Assembly (NCBI GenBank): GCA_027009115.1
Contig: JALVDI010000105.1
Coordinates: 1 to 41,650, forward strand
Direction of reading: 5' to 3'
DNA from: Polyangiaceae bacterium
GTDB lineage: Bacteria > Myxococcota_A > Polyangia > Polyangiales > Houyiibacteriaceae
Length of the DNA stretch: 41,650 bases
The position numbers and the translations under genes are program-made. The notes under the pieces are model-generated. The model worked only from the letters and a program-made list of their open reading frames with translations, had not been told where the DNA came from and made no database searches. The stretch's first letter is position 1, and every line of letters begins with the position of its first letter. Below, piece by piece: positions 29,933 through 39,261 of the stretch.

Positions 29933-31596
29933 GCGGCGGGGAGAACGAACGGGACGCCGTCGCGTCCATCCGCGCGGGATGGGTCGCCGAGACCTTTGCG
30001 GACAAACATCTGCTCGTCACCGGCGTCACGGGTTTCCTGGGCAAGGTGTGGCTTGCGATGCTCCTCGACTTCTTGCCGGAGGTCGGCCGCGTCACGGTGA
30101 TCGTCCGCGGCAAGAAGGGCGAAGACGCCGACGCCCGCTTCCGCCGTATCTACGAGCGATCGCCCGTCTTCCGACCTCTCCGGCAGAAGCTTGGGCAAGG
30201 TCTACGGGCGCTCGTCGCCGAGAAGGTGCGCGTCGTCGACGCGCGGCTCGTCGAACCTCTCTGCGGTCTCGAGCCGGAGGCCGCCCGGGCGCTGATGAAG
30301 GACGTCGACGCGGTGGTTCATTTCGCGGGCCTGACCGACTTCGAACCCGATCCGCAGCAGGCGATCGACGCCAACGTTCGCGGCGCCTGGCATGCCGCCG
30401 ACCTCGCCGCGCTCAGCCCCGCCAAGCGCTACGTCCATGTCTCGACGACCTACGTGGCAGGCAGGCGGAGCGAGGAGATCCCGGAGCGCCTGGACGAAGG
30501 CGTCTCGCCCAACGGCACGCCTTTCGATCCAAGCGCCGAGCTCGAGGGGATCGAGGCGGAGCTGCGCACCCTCGACACCAAAACCAAGCGTGTGGACGCG
30601 GCGCAGGCGCGCGCGGAAGCTCTCGGCTGGCCCAACATCTACACCTACACGAAGGGCCTGAGCGAACAGCTCATCGCAACCCGAAACGATGTCGTGACCA
30701 CGACGTTCCGCCCTGCGATCGTCGAGTGCGCGCGGCGCTACCCCTTCGAGGGTTGGAACGAGGGGATCAACACCTCCGGGCCGCTGGTCTGGCTCTTGTC
30801 GACGAGCTTCCGTCGCTTCCCGGCCAGGCCTTCGAACATCTTCGATGTGGTCCCCGTCGACACCGTGGCGCGGACCATGATGCTCGTCGTCGCCGAGGCG
30901 CTCCGCGACGAATCCCAGGAAGTGTACCAGTGCGCCTCGGGGCATCGGAACCCGCTCACCATGGGTCGCGCGGTGGAGTTGTGCGCCCTGAGCCTGCGCA
31001 AGTTGCTACGCGAGACGGGCACGGACTGGGAGAAGCACGTGCTGTCGCGCCTCGAGGCCTACTGCCATGATCCGAGCAAGTCGGAGGTCTTCGGTTACCG
31101 GCGCATGCGCCAGGCAGCCAAGGCCACACGCAACTTCCTCCGCGACTTCAAGCTCGAACGCAAGCTCTCGCCGGACCTCTACGAGCGAATCGACGGCGAG
31201 CGTCTCCAGGAGGAGCTGCGTTCCTTCTCGATGAAGTGTCGCACCGCGGACCGCAAGCTCGGTCAGGTCGACGAGATGCTGCGGCAGTACAGGCCGTTCA
31301 TCTACGACCACAGCTATGTCTTCCGTACCGACAACCTGGTGAACGCCACCGCGCGGCTCGTCGGCGAGGAGCGCTCCTTGTGGGGCTTCGACGTCGAGGA
31401 GATCTGCTGGCGTCACTACTGGTCCAAGGTGCAAATCCCTGGGCTGGACAAGTGGTCGTTGCCGCTTCTGCGTGGCGAAAAGGTGCCTGAGGACGAGCCG
31501 CTGCCGCCCGCGGATGATTCGAGGGAAGGCGTGCGTCGTAAGACCGGCGAGGTTGCCCGCGTGGACATCGAAGCAGAGATCCGGGCGACAGCCTGA
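29929..31596 (+). CDS. Fatty acyl-CoA/ACP reductase-like protein (extended SDR, male-sterility type)
   Basis: 555 residues from the ATG at 29929, overlapping the HAD stop. The Rossmann motif TGVTGFLGKVW is at residues 31-41, followed by VIVRGKKGEDADARFRRIYER and VVHFAGLTDFE. STTYVAG supplies the active-site Ser/Thr and YTYTKGLSEQ (about residue 240) the YxxxK catalytic pair. RPAIVECARRYPFEGWNEGINTSGP is typical of fatty acyl reductases. The C-terminal region (about 380-555) matches the sterile-domain part in layout. It would reduce an activated fatty acyl group to an aldehyde or alcohol using NADPH. Whether the acyl donor is CoA or the ACP encoded at 35524 is open. Confidence 0.88.
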   Translation: MSGGENERDAVASIRAGWVAETFADKHLLVTGVTGFLGKVWLAMLLDFLPEVGRVTVIVRGKKGEDADARFRRIYERSPVFRPLRQKLGQGLRALVAEKVRVVDARLVEPLCGLEPEAARALMKDVDAVVHFAGLTDFEPDPQQAIDANVRGAWHAADLAALSPAKRYVHVSTTYVAGRRSEEIPERLDEGVSPNGTPFDPSAELEGIEAELRTLDTKTKRVDAAQARAEALGWPNIYTYTKGLSEQLIATRNDVVTTTFRPAIVECARRYPFEGWNEGINTSGPLVWLLSTSFRRFPARPSNIFDVVPVDTVARTMMLVVAEALRDESQEVYQCASGHRNPLTMGRAVELCALSLRKLLRETGTDWEKHVLSRLEAYCHDPSKSEVFGYRRMRQAAKATRNFLRDFKLERKLSPDLYERIDGERLQEELRSFSMKCRTADRKLGQVDEMLRQYRPFIYDHSYVFRTDNLVNATARLVGEERSLWGFDVEEICWRHYWSKVQIPGLDKWSLPLLRGEKVPEDEPLPPADDSREGVRRKTGEVARVDIEAEIRATA

Positions 31597-31607
31597 GGAG
31601 CGAGCGC

Positions 31608-32762
31608 ATGAAAGAGATCTTCATTACCGGGGCGACCGGCTTTCTCGGGTCGTACGTGCTCGACCACTACCTGCGCGAGACGAACCTCAGGATTTCTGTG
31701 CTCACGCGGGCGGCCAGCCGGCAGGAAGGGTTGGAGAAGCTGTGGAAGGCGCTTCAGATCCACCAGGATGCGTCGACCTTCTGGCAACTGCAGGATCGGG
31801 TCGAGATCGTCTCGGGGGATTTGACCAAGCCCCGACTCGGCATCGACGACGACCAGTACGATCGGCTCGTCAAAGGTGCGGAGTCGATCCTCCACATCGC
31901 GGCTTCGCTCAACCGCAAGAGCGACAAGGCCTGCCTCAACCACAACCTCAAGGGCACCCTCGCGGTGCTCAAGCTCGCGCAGGCGGCGCGGGACCATCAC
32001 GGCCTGCGGCGCTTCAGCTTTGTCTCGACGACGGCGATCGCCGGCAAGCGCGACTCCGAGACGCTCACCGAAGACGAGGCGTTCGACTGGGACCGCTCGG
32101 ACTACGACCCCTACGCGCGCACCAAGAAGTTCTGTGAGCACATGGTGCGCGAGCTCTTGCCGGACGTGCCCAAGACGATTTTTCGGCCGTCCACGGTGAT
32201 GGGCGACTCGCGGCATCCGCGGAGCACGCAGTTCGAGATGGTGCGCGCGTTCAACGCGGTCTTCTCGATGCCCGTGTTCCCGGTGCGGCCGGACGCGCGC
32301 GTGGACATCTGCAACGCGGATTGGGTCGGAAAGGCGATCTTCGAGCTGCACCGCAAGCCCGCCCAGCACGACTGCTACCACCTCTCTGCCGGTACGGCGT
32401 CCCCCAAGGCCTACGACATCGGCCAGGCCATGGCGCGGCTCGGGCGCCGCCCCCCCCGGATGGTTCCGCAGCTCTTCGGCGCGACACAGATGGGCTTCGA
32501 TCTCATCGCCGGACTGAGGCAGCGCAACACGCTCACGTACATCGGCAGTCTGTTCAAGGTCTTCTTGCCGTACATCACCTTCGACACGGTCTTCGACAAC
32601 ACCCGGGCCGTCACCGAGCTCGGCGCCGCGCCGGCGAGCTTCCTCGATTACGGCCCGCCCTTCGCGGAGTGGTGCCGCTCGCAGAACTACCGCTACCCGT
32701 ACCTGCCTTTCCCCGAGCGCCCCGCCGTCGTCGCCGTCCCCAGCGATGGAGCGCGAGCATGA
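31608..32762 (+). CDS. Extended SDR, thioester-reductase-like
   Basis: 384 residues, ATG at 31608 preceded by GAGGAG. It has ITGATGFLGSYVLDHYL (NAD(P)-binding GATGFLG at 8-14), LTRAASRQEGLEKLW, ILHIAASLN, FVSTTAIAGKRDSE and YARTKKFCE (catalytic YxxxK, about 169-173). It also has FRPSTVMGDSRHP, the pattern of NAD(P)-dependent thioester reductases and 3-beta-HSD-like epimerases. It is a relative of, but distinct from, the preceding reductase; two such enzymes in tandem suggest two successive reductions or two substrates. It overlaps the next gene by 4 bp. Confidence 0.85.
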   Translation: MKEIFITGATGFLGSYVLDHYLRETNLRISVLTRAASRQEGLEKLWKALQIHQDASTFWQLQDRVEIVSGDLTKPRLGIDDDQYDRLVKGAESILHIAASLNRKSDKACLNHNLKGTLAVLKLAQAARDHHGLRRFSFVSTTAIAGKRDSETLTEDEAFDWDRSDYDPYARTKKFCEHMVRELLPDVPKTIFRPSTVMGDSRHPRSTQFEMVRAFNAVFSMPVFPVRPDARVDICNADWVGKAIFELHRKPAQHDCYHLSAGTASPKAYDIGQAMARLGRRPPRMVPQLFGATQMGFDLIAGLRQRNTLTYIGSLFKVFLPYITFDTVFDNTRAVTELGAAPASFLDYGPPFAEWCRSQNYRYPYLPFPERPAVVAVPSDGARA

Positions 32763-34501
32763 CGCGGCGCAAGCCCAAGCTCTGGCGCCCCACGAAGGAT
32801 CCCGCCAAGGAGCCGCCCGCGCTGACGACGGCGAAAGCTGGCGCGCCCGCGGAAGTGCTGCCGACGTCTTGGTCGGAGATGAAGTCCTTCGTCGAGGACC
32901 TCCGGGCGAAGCTCGAAGCAAAGGACAAGGAGTCGCTTTCGGGGCTCGCGCAAGACATTGCTCGGGCAGCGGCGGACAAGCTCGCCGAGTACATCGACGC
33001 CGACCGCGCCCTGATGCTCGCCATGAGTGGCTTCATCGAGGCGGCAGCGAGCCGTTACGCCATCGATCCGGGTGAGCAGTGGGAGCCCGGCAAGCCGCTC
33101 AAGCTCCTGCTCGCGGGCTACAGCGGCACACGCAACACGGGGGCGGACGTGCGCGTCGAGGAGATGATCCGGCAGTTCCGACATCTCTTCGGCGACGAAC
33201 ACGTGGAGATGAGCATCTTCACCCTCGACCCGGAGCTGACCCGCGGTTACTTCCGAACCGTTCGTCAGCTCGAGTTGCCGAAACTCTTTCCGCGCTTCCT
33301 CTTCGACACGATCCACGAGCAGCACGCGGTCATCGCCTGCGAGGGGTCGATGTTCAAGAGCAAGTTCGCGAACGCCCTGAGTACGATGATGGTGGGCGCG
33401 ATCGGGCTCGCTGCTGCCGAAGGCAAGCTCGCGGTCGGCTATGGCGGCGAGGCCGGCAAGATGGACGACGCGCTGGCGGATCTGGTGCGCCGCTATTGCC
33501 AGGACGCCCTGATCATCGCGCGCAACGAAGCGAGCAAAGCGATCCTCGCGGAGCTCGGCGTCGCGTCACGGTCCGGCACCGACACGGCCTGGACCTTCGA
33601 GCCCGCGCCCCCCTCGGTTGGTCGCACGATCCTCATGGAGCAGGGGTGGGACGGGGAGACGCCGATCCTCGCGCTCTGTCCCATCAACCCGTTCTGGTGG
33701 CCGGTCAAACCCAACGTGCCGCGCGCGGCGGTCAACGCCTTCAGCGGTCTCTACTCGGAGAGCCACTACGCGAGCGTCTACTTCCACGCCGAAGGCAGCG
33801 CGATCGACGACAAGCAGGACGCGTATTTGCAGGCCTATTGCGACGCGACCGTTCGGCTGATGGAGGAGCACGACGTCTTCCCGGTGATGTACGGAAGCGA
33901 GCAGCTCGATCGGAAGGCGGCCGAGGCCCTCGACGACAAGCTCGTGGCGGCGCTCGGGGATCGCGCGCCGTTGCGCCCGGACGGTACCCGCGGCTTCCCC
34001 ATCGTCGTCAGCGACGATTACGACATGTACGCGATGGTCAGCGCGATGCGGCAGGCAACCTACATGGTCTCCAGCCGCTACCACGCTTGCGTGATGACCA
34101 TGGCGGGGGGCGTCGTCTCGGCGGGCGTGACGATGGACGAGCGCATTCGAAACCTCATGATCGACCGAGGGACCCCGCACTTCGCCCTCGATGTCGACGA
34201 TCCGAAGCTCGCCGACAATCTCCACGCGGTCATGCAGGAGCTCGTGCGCGACGCCGACGCGATCCGCGAGGGCATCGACGAGTGCGTCTACACCAACCTC
34301 GAACGCATGGGTCGGATGGGGATGACCCTCGTGGACTACGTGCGCGCGCATCACCCGGAGTTCCCCTTTCGACCGGAGCTCGGTGAGCACGGCGACCCTT
34401 GGGCGCATTTGCCGAGCCTCCCGCCGGCGGTGCAGGCGCTCGTGGAACGGGTGCGCGCCCGTCGAGGGAGCCGGCGGCCGCAAACGGAGGCGCGGGCGTG
34501 A
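32759..34501 (+). CDS. Polysaccharide pyruvyl transferase family protein
   Basis: 580 residues from the ATG at 32759, overlapping the SDR stop as ATGA. The first 110 residues are a charged, partly helical extension not seen in short family members. From there LLLAGYSGTRNTGADVRVEEMIRQFRHLFG fits the family start, VIACEGSMFKSKF and LAVGYGGEAGK follow, and the C-terminal SSRYHACVMTMAGGVVSAGVTMDERIRNLM matches the (S)RxHA motif and end segment of pyruvyl transferases such as CsaB. Known members add pyruvate from PEP as a ketal to sugars. In a lipid operon it may modify a glycolipid head group, or the fold may serve another transfer. The family call is firm; the substrate is unknown. Confidence 0.82.
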   Translation: MTRRKPKLWRPTKDPAKEPPALTTAKAGAPAEVLPTSWSEMKSFVEDLRAKLEAKDKESLSGLAQDIARAAADKLAEYIDADRALMLAMSGFIEAAASRYAIDPGEQWEPGKPLKLLLAGYSGTRNTGADVRVEEMIRQFRHLFGDEHVEMSIFTLDPELTRGYFRTVRQLELPKLFPRFLFDTIHEQHAVIACEGSMFKSKFANALSTMMVGAIGLAAAEGKLAVGYGGEAGKMDDALADLVRRYCQDALIIARNEASKAILAELGVASRSGTDTAWTFEPAPPSVGRTILMEQGWDGETPILALCPINPFWWPVKPNVPRAAVNAFSGLYSESHYASVYFHAEGSAIDDKQDAYLQAYCDATVRLMEEHDVFPVMYGSEQLDRKAAEALDDKLVAALGDRAPLRPDGTRGFPIVVSDDYDMYAMVSAMRQATYMVSSRYHACVMTMAGGVVSAGVTMDERIRNLMIDRGTPHFALDVDDPKLADNLHAVMQELVRDADAIREGIDECVYTNLERMGRMGMTLVDYVRAHHPEFPFRPELGEHGDPWAHLPSLPPAVQALVERVRARRGSRRPQTEARA

Positions 34502-35511
34502 GCGGCCAGGGCCCCAACGGTTGGACGCGCAACATCGTGCCCCTGGGTACGCGCATCGGGGCGTGGCAGGCTCGCCTCGTGGCGCGGCGGCTGAGCCGGG
34601 CAATGCGCGAGCGACTCGGGGTGCCCGCGCCGATGGCCGCCCGCCCCGCTGTCCGCGTGGCGGCGCCGAGCGCGAGCTTCGAGGGGCGCGCGCTGTCGTG
34701 GAAGCTCGTGGACAACGCCGTCGCGCAGCATCTGGAGGTGACCCTGCACCGCGAGCCCTGCAACGAGATCGGGACGACGGCCCTCGGCGAGCTCGAACAG
34801 CTCGCGGCTTTCGTGCGGGCAGGGGCCGGTGGGGCGCGGGCGCTGATCCTTCACTCGAACCGAAAGCGAGGCTTCTGCGCCGGCGCCGATCTCCGCGAGC
34901 TGCACGGAGCGCTCGTCGCCAAGTACGATGTCGGGGGGCGCGGCGCCCGCACACGGCTGGCCATCGCCCATGAGGTGCGGGGCTTCATCGACCGTATCCA
35001 CGCCGCCTTCGATGTGCTCGACACGGCGCCGCTGACGACCGTCGCGGCGACGCACGGGTTCGTCTTCGGCGGCGGCTTCGAGCTGGCGCTCACCTGCGAC
35101 GTGATCGTGGCGGAGAAAAGCACACGCTTCGCGTTCCCGGAGCTGCGGCTCGGGTTGGTGCCCGGGTTCGGGGGTATTCCGCGGCTCCGGCGCGATCTGG
35201 GCAACGCCGTGGTCCGCGATCTTCTGCTCACTGGCCGTAGCATCGCTGCCAAGCGCGCCCACGAGGTCGGGCTCGTCTCGCAGGTGGTCGCGCGCGGCGA
35301 GGGGCTGAACGTGGCCCGCAAGGTGGCCGAGCAGGCCTCCCGCTTCGATCCGGAGACGACGGCGCTGGCCAAGCGCTTCACCAAACCGCTGCCCCGCGAG
35401 GAGCTCGCCCGCGAGAAGGACCTCTTCGTGGAGATGATGGCTTCCCCGATAGTCGAGAAGGCTCTCGAGAAGTTCGTCGAGAGCAAGGACGTCAGGCCCT
35501 ACCTGCCCTGA
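34498..35511 (+). CDS. Enoyl-CoA hydratase/isomerase family protein
   Basis: 337 residues from a GTG at 34498 that overlaps the previous stop (GTGA). About 75 N-terminal residues are an Arg/Ala-rich extension before the crotonase domain. The domain shows LTLHREPCNEI-like VTLHREPCNEIGTT, CAGADLREL (oxyanion hole), THGFVFGGGFELALTCDVIVAE and FAFPELRLGLVPGFGGIPRL. Both glutamates that are catalytic in hydratases (GGGFELA, PELRLG) are kept, so hydratase or isomerase activity on an acyl thioester is plausible. It sits directly before the ACP gene. Confidence 0.88.
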   Translation: MSGQGPNGWTRNIVPLGTRIGAWQARLVARRLSRAMRERLGVPAPMAARPAVRVAAPSASFEGRALSWKLVDNAVAQHLEVTLHREPCNEIGTTALGELEQLAAFVRAGAGGARALILHSNRKRGFCAGADLRELHGALVAKYDVGGRGARTRLAIAHEVRGFIDRIHAAFDVLDTAPLTTVAATHGFVFGGGFELALTCDVIVAEKSTRFAFPELRLGLVPGFGGIPRLRRDLGNAVVRDLLLTGRSIAAKRAHEVGLVSQVVARGEGLNVARKVAEQASRFDPETTALAKRFTKPLPREELAREKDLFVEMMASPIVEKALEKFVESKDVRPYLP

Positions 35512-35523
35512 ATCGAAGAGACG

Positions 35524-35763
35524 ATGAACCGCGACGACCTAATCCAAAAGCTGATCGAGCTGGCCGCAAAGCGCTTTGGTCGGGATGCCTCTGCGCTGAA
35601 GGCCGACGACGACTTCTTCGAGAAGCTCGGGATCGACTCCTTTCAGGCGATGGAGCTGATGACCGACCTCGAAGAGGAATTCGACGTCGAGATCCCCGAC
35701 TACGAGCTCCAGGGGGTCAACACCTTCCTCAAGCTGGCCGACGTCATCGAGCCGCGGCTCTGA
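35524..35763 (+). CDS. Acyl carrier protein
   Basis: 79 residues, acidic, one four-helix carrier domain. The phosphopantetheine attachment site is Ser39 in LGIDSFQAMEL, with an acidic helix II (MELMTDLEEEFDVEIPD) as in ACPs of fatty acid type. It lies 12 bp after the hydratase gene and 9 bp before the ligase gene. A dedicated carrier next to an acyl-AMP ligase suggests loading of a free fatty acid onto this ACP and processing by the neighbouring reductases and hydratase. Confidence 0.93.
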   Translation: MNRDDLIQKLIELAAKRFGRDASALKADDDFFEKLGIDSFQAMELMTDLEEEFDVEIPDYELQGVNTFLKLADVIEPRL

Positions 35764-35772
35764 GGCTTCACG

Positions 35773-37497
35773 ATGATCCCGCCCGAACGTTACCAATGCC
35801 TCGGCGAGCTGCTGCGCGACGCCCTGATTCAATTCAAGAGCGAGACGGCGCTCATCGAGTGCGACCGCAAGAAGCGCAAAGCGAGCTACACCTATCTTGA
35901 GGTCAAGCGCCTCGGCGAACGTCTCGCGCGGCGTCTGCAGGAGGCCTCCGTAGGCGCCGGCGATCGTGTGGCCATCGTGATGAGCAACCAGGCGAAGTGG
36001 CTCATCAGCGCTTACGCCGCGCTCTACCGCGGCGCGGTCCTCGTGCCCATCGACTACAAGCTCGAAGGCGAAGAGCAGGAGGCGCTGCTGCGCCACTGCC
36101 GCCCCAAGGTGCTCCTCACCGAGTACGCCGAACACCGCGACATGAAGGCCGTGCAGGCCGGCGAGCTGCCGATCTCCAAGGTGTTCGTGAGCGAGGCGCC
36201 GCGTCCCCTGCCCGACGACGGCGTCCATGAACGCTGGGAGGACACCCCCGACGAGCTGCCCCCGGCAGACTTCGTGATGCGGGGGCGAGAGGACCAGGCG
36301 ACCTTGGTCTACAGCTCCGGCACCGGCGGTCGCCCGAAGGGCTGCATCCTGACGCACGACAACTACCTCGAGCAGTACCGCACACTGCTCGCGCTCTTCC
36401 CTTTCGAGGTCGGGGACCGTTACTTCTCGGTCCTGCCGACGAACCACGCGATCGACTTCATGGTCGGCTTCGTCGGAGCCTTTGCCTGTGGCGCCACGGT
36501 CGTGCACCAACGGAGCCTGCGGCCGGAGTTTCTGCGCTGGGTGCTGCAGAACCAAGGCATCACCCACATGGCTGTGGTGCCGTTGATTCTCGAGGCCTTC
36601 GAGCGGCGGCTCCGGGAGAACCTCGAAGACAAGCACGAACTCGTCCAGCATCTCTTCGAGGGTGCTCGGCAGCTCAACGCGGCGCTCACGTTGCGCAAGC
36701 CCCGCCAGAAGCTGAGCAAGTGGCTGTGCAAGCCCGTGCACGACGCCCTCGGCCCCGACTTGCGGCAGCTCTTTGTCGGAGGAGCCTTCGTCGAGCCTCA
36801 GCGCGCTCAGCTCTTTTACGATCTCGGCATCCCCGTGGTCATCGGGTACGGCCTCACCGAAGCCTGCACGGTGCTCACCGTCAACGATCTCAAGCCCTTT
36901 CGGCCAGACACGGTGGGTCGGCCCCTCGAGGGCGTCGAGCTCGAGATCCGCGACGCCGACGCGAGCGGCATCGGCGAAGTGTGGGCCAAGAGCCGCACCG
37001 TCTTCGCGGGCTATCTCGACGACCCGGAGCAAACCGCCGAGGTTTTGCAGGACGGTTGGCTCCGGACCGGCGACCTCGGATGGATCGATCCCTCCGGACA
37101 CCTGCACCTCGTTGGGCGTACGAAGAACATGATCGTTACCGCCGGCGGCAAGAACATCTACCCGGAGGACATCGAAAGCGCCTTCGAGGGTCTTGCCTGC
37201 GAGGAGCTCGCCGTGTTCGCCTCGGGTTATGTCTGGCGGGAGCCCGCCAGCGCGCGGCTCACCGACGAGGCGCTCTTCGCCGTCATCCGGCCCAAGGAAG
37301 GGGAACCGGCGGAGACGCTGCTCGAAGAGCTCCGGCGACGAAACCACAAGCTCCCCGACTTCAAGAGGATCGCCGGCGTACTGCCCTGGAGTGAGGAGTT
37401 TCCACGAACCGCCTCGATGAAGGTCAAACGGGGTGTCCTGGCCGAGCAGCTCCGGGAGCGAGCGCGTCGTGAAGACATCCGCCGGGTGAGCGGCTGA
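35773..37497 (+). CDS. Acyl-AMP ligase / long-chain acyl-CoA or acyl-ACP synthetase
   Basis: 574 residues, ANL superfamily. Core motifs: LVYSSGTGGRPKGCILTH (about 178-195, phosphate loop), GYGLTEACTVLT, TGDLGWID, GRTKNMIVTAGGKNIYPEDIE and the C-terminal catalytic Lys region PRTASMKVKRG. It activates a carboxylic acid as the adenylate and passes it to CoA or to a carrier. The complete C-terminal domain argues for an active two-step enzyme. Immediate linkage to the ACP (9 bp) favours the carrier as acceptor, by inference. Confidence 0.92.
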   Translation: MIPPERYQCLGELLRDALIQFKSETALIECDRKKRKASYTYLEVKRLGERLARRLQEASVGAGDRVAIVMSNQAKWLISAYAALYRGAVLVPIDYKLEGEEQEALLRHCRPKVLLTEYAEHRDMKAVQAGELPISKVFVSEAPRPLPDDGVHERWEDTPDELPPADFVMRGREDQATLVYSSGTGGRPKGCILTHDNYLEQYRTLLALFPFEVGDRYFSVLPTNHAIDFMVGFVGAFACGATVVHQRSLRPEFLRWVLQNQGITHMAVVPLILEAFERRLRENLEDKHELVQHLFEGARQLNAALTLRKPRQKLSKWLCKPVHDALGPDLRQLFVGGAFVEPQRAQLFYDLGIPVVIGYGLTEACTVLTVNDLKPFRPDTVGRPLEGVELEIRDADASGIGEVWAKSRTVFAGYLDDPEQTAEVLQDGWLRTGDLGWIDPSGHLHLVGRTKNMIVTAGGKNIYPEDIESAFEGLACEELAVFASGYVWREPASARLTDEALFAVIRPKEGEPAETLLEELRRRNHKLPDFKRIAGVLPWSEEFPRTASMKVKRGVLAEQLRERARREDIRRVSG

Positions 37498-37504
37498 GGG
37501 CGCC

Positions 37505-38407
37505 ATGAGTGACGAAGCCACCCTCGCGATCATCAACGGAGCCGCTGGCGGAGGGCGCTGCCGGGCGCGGGCCGACCAAGCCATCGAACGCTTGCGCCGC
37601 AGCGGCATGCGTCTCGAGGTCGAGGTGACGCAGGCTCCCGGTCATGCGACGGAGATCGCGCGGCGTGGCTACGCCGCCGGCCTGCGCCACTTCTTGTCCA
37701 TCGGCGGCGACGGAACGAGCTACGAGATCGTCAACGGGCTCTTCCCGCGGGACGACGACGAGCCGGTCACGTTGGGCATCTGTCCGCTGGGCACCGGCAA
37801 CTCGTTCCTCCGCGACTTCGGCGTTCGTGACGAGGACGCGGCGCTGTCCGCCATCGAGCGCGGTCGGACCCGCGCGGTCGACGTCATCCGGGTGCGGCAC
37901 GCCGGCGGGGTGCTGCACTACATCAACCTCCTGACGACGGGCTTCGTGACAGACGCCGGCGATCTGACGAACCGCCGCTTCAAGGCGCTTGGCGAGGCCG
38001 GATACCTGGTCGCTGCCTTGGTGGGGCTCGTGCGTCTCCAGTGGCGAGTCGATCCGATCCGTATCGACGACGAGGAGTTCGGCGACGCGCGGCCCGCGGC
38101 GTTTCTCGTCTTCTCCAACAGCCAGTACACCGGCGGTTCGTTTCACATCGCGCCGCACGCCGACCCCTGCGACGGAAAGCTGGATGTGATCCGATCGGTG
38201 AAGATGGGACGCGGGGCGTTCGTGAAGAACCTCGTCGGCGCCTACCGCGGCAAGCACGTCGACGACCCGCGCGTGGAGGAGCGGCGCGCCCGGAAGGTCG
38301 AGTTCCTGCAGCCGTGCGAGCGGCTCGTGATGCTCGACGGCGAGATCCTCCCGCTCACGCTCCACTCCCTCGAGGTCCTCCCCGGAGCATTGCAGGTGAT
38401 GGCATGA
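37505..38407 (+). CDS. Diacylglycerol/lipid kinase family protein (DagK/YegS type)
   Basis: 300 residues. It has AIINGAAGGGRCR at the N-terminus, the ATP-binding SIGGDGTSYEIVNGLF (GGDGT at 67-71), CPLGTGNSFLRDFG, and the two-domain DAGK-catalytic layout with a beta-rich C-terminal half (PHADPCDGKLDVIRSVKMGRG; MLDGEILPLTLHSLEVLPGALQV). It would phosphorylate a lipid hydroxyl such as diacylglycerol, an ether glycerol or a long-chain base. It sits 7 bp after the ligase gene and its stop overlaps the acyltransferase start as ATGA. Confidence 0.92.
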   Translation: MSDEATLAIINGAAGGGRCRARADQAIERLRRSGMRLEVEVTQAPGHATEIARRGYAAGLRHFLSIGGDGTSYEIVNGLFPRDDDEPVTLGICPLGTGNSFLRDFGVRDEDAALSAIERGRTRAVDVIRVRHAGGVLHYINLLTTGFVTDAGDLTNRRFKALGEAGYLVAALVGLVRLQWRVDPIRIDDEEFGDARPAAFLVFSNSQYTGGSFHIAPHADPCDGKLDVIRSVKMGRGAFVKNLVGAYRGKHVDDPRVEERRARKVEFLQPCERLVMLDGEILPLTLHSLEVLPGALQVMA

Positions 38408-39261
38408 CGAGCACGACGACCCCAACGAGAGAAGCGACGGCCGGGCATGATCCGGCCAACCCGAGCCATAGGCCCGTGCCGGGCGACTGGCGCGAGCTGC
38501 AACCGTCGCCCAAGGACCTCGCGCTCAGCGCGCTGGCGTGGACGACGGCGGGTTCCTGGCTGATGGGATGGGCGAGCGTGTTGACGCCCCTGCATTTGTT
38601 CGTCGGGCCTGAGCGGAAGGTGGTCGACAAGGCCAGCCGCGTGTTTACCCGCGGCATGGTCGCAGCGACCTTTTCGACCTGGAAGGCCTGGGTTCACCCC
38701 GATGTGCGTGACGACGAGCAGTACATCTTCGCTCAGAACCACATCAACCACTTCGACTTCGTGACGATGTACGCGGCCACCCCGCACTTCAAGCAGGGTC
38801 TCGAACTGGAGACGCACTTCCGCTACCCCGTCTACGGGCAGTTCATGAAAAGCCGGGGCACCATCCCCGTGCCGGCGGATCGCGAGAACCGATTGCCCGC
38901 CGTGCGCGAAGGGATGCGCCGAGAGCTCGAGCAGGGGCGCTCGGTTTTGGCGTTCCCCGAAGGCACGCGCACCCTCAACGGTCGCGTTGGTCCGTTCCGC
39001 AAAGGGGTCTTCGTGGCGGCCCGGGACATCGGCGCCAAGGTCGTGCCGACTGCCGTCTGCGGCATGTACGAGATCATGCGCAAGGGGTCGCTGCTGATTC
39101 GTCCTTTCGGAGACGTGCGCGTCTACATCGACAAGCCCGTGGACTTCGCCGGCGTCAGCGACGACGAGCTGCCGGCCAAGATCGACGAGGTGCGCGACGC
39201 CATCGTGCGTCGGGTCGACGAATACGCACAGGAGAAGCACGGATGGGAAGCGCAGCAATGA
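38404..39261 (+). CDS. PlsC-type 1-acylglycerol-3-phosphate acyltransferase
   Basis: 285 residues from the ATG at 38404, overlapping the kinase stop. It has the HX4D catalytic motif in NHINHFD (His113, Asp118) and the FPEGTRT glycerophosphate-binding motif (184-190), with [11 protein letters not shown] between them. A hydrophobic stretch (about 41-66) may anchor it to the inner membrane. It transfers an acyl chain from CoA or ACP to a lysophospholipid-type acceptor, perhaps the product of the lipid kinase encoded just upstream. It overlaps the TetR gene by 4 bp. Confidence 0.93.
   Translation: MTSTTTPTREATAGHDPANPSHRPVPGDWRELQPSPKDLALSALAWTTAGSWLMGWASVLTPLHLFVGPERKVVDKASRVFTRGMVAATFSTWKAWVHPDVRDDEQYIFAQNHINHFDFVTMYAATPHFKQGLELETHFRYPVYGQFMKSRGTIPVPADRENRLPAVREGMRRELEQGRSVLAFPEGTRTLNGRVGPFRKGVFVAARDIGAKVVPTAVCGMYEIMRKGSLLIRPFGDVRVYIDKPVDFAGVSDDELPAKIDEVRDAIVRRVDEYAQEKHGWEAQQ

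Noticed and set aside
31416-32921. A 501-codon open frame on the minus strand
   Set aside because: Antisense to the SDR gene and its neighbours, Arg-rich and without domain signature.
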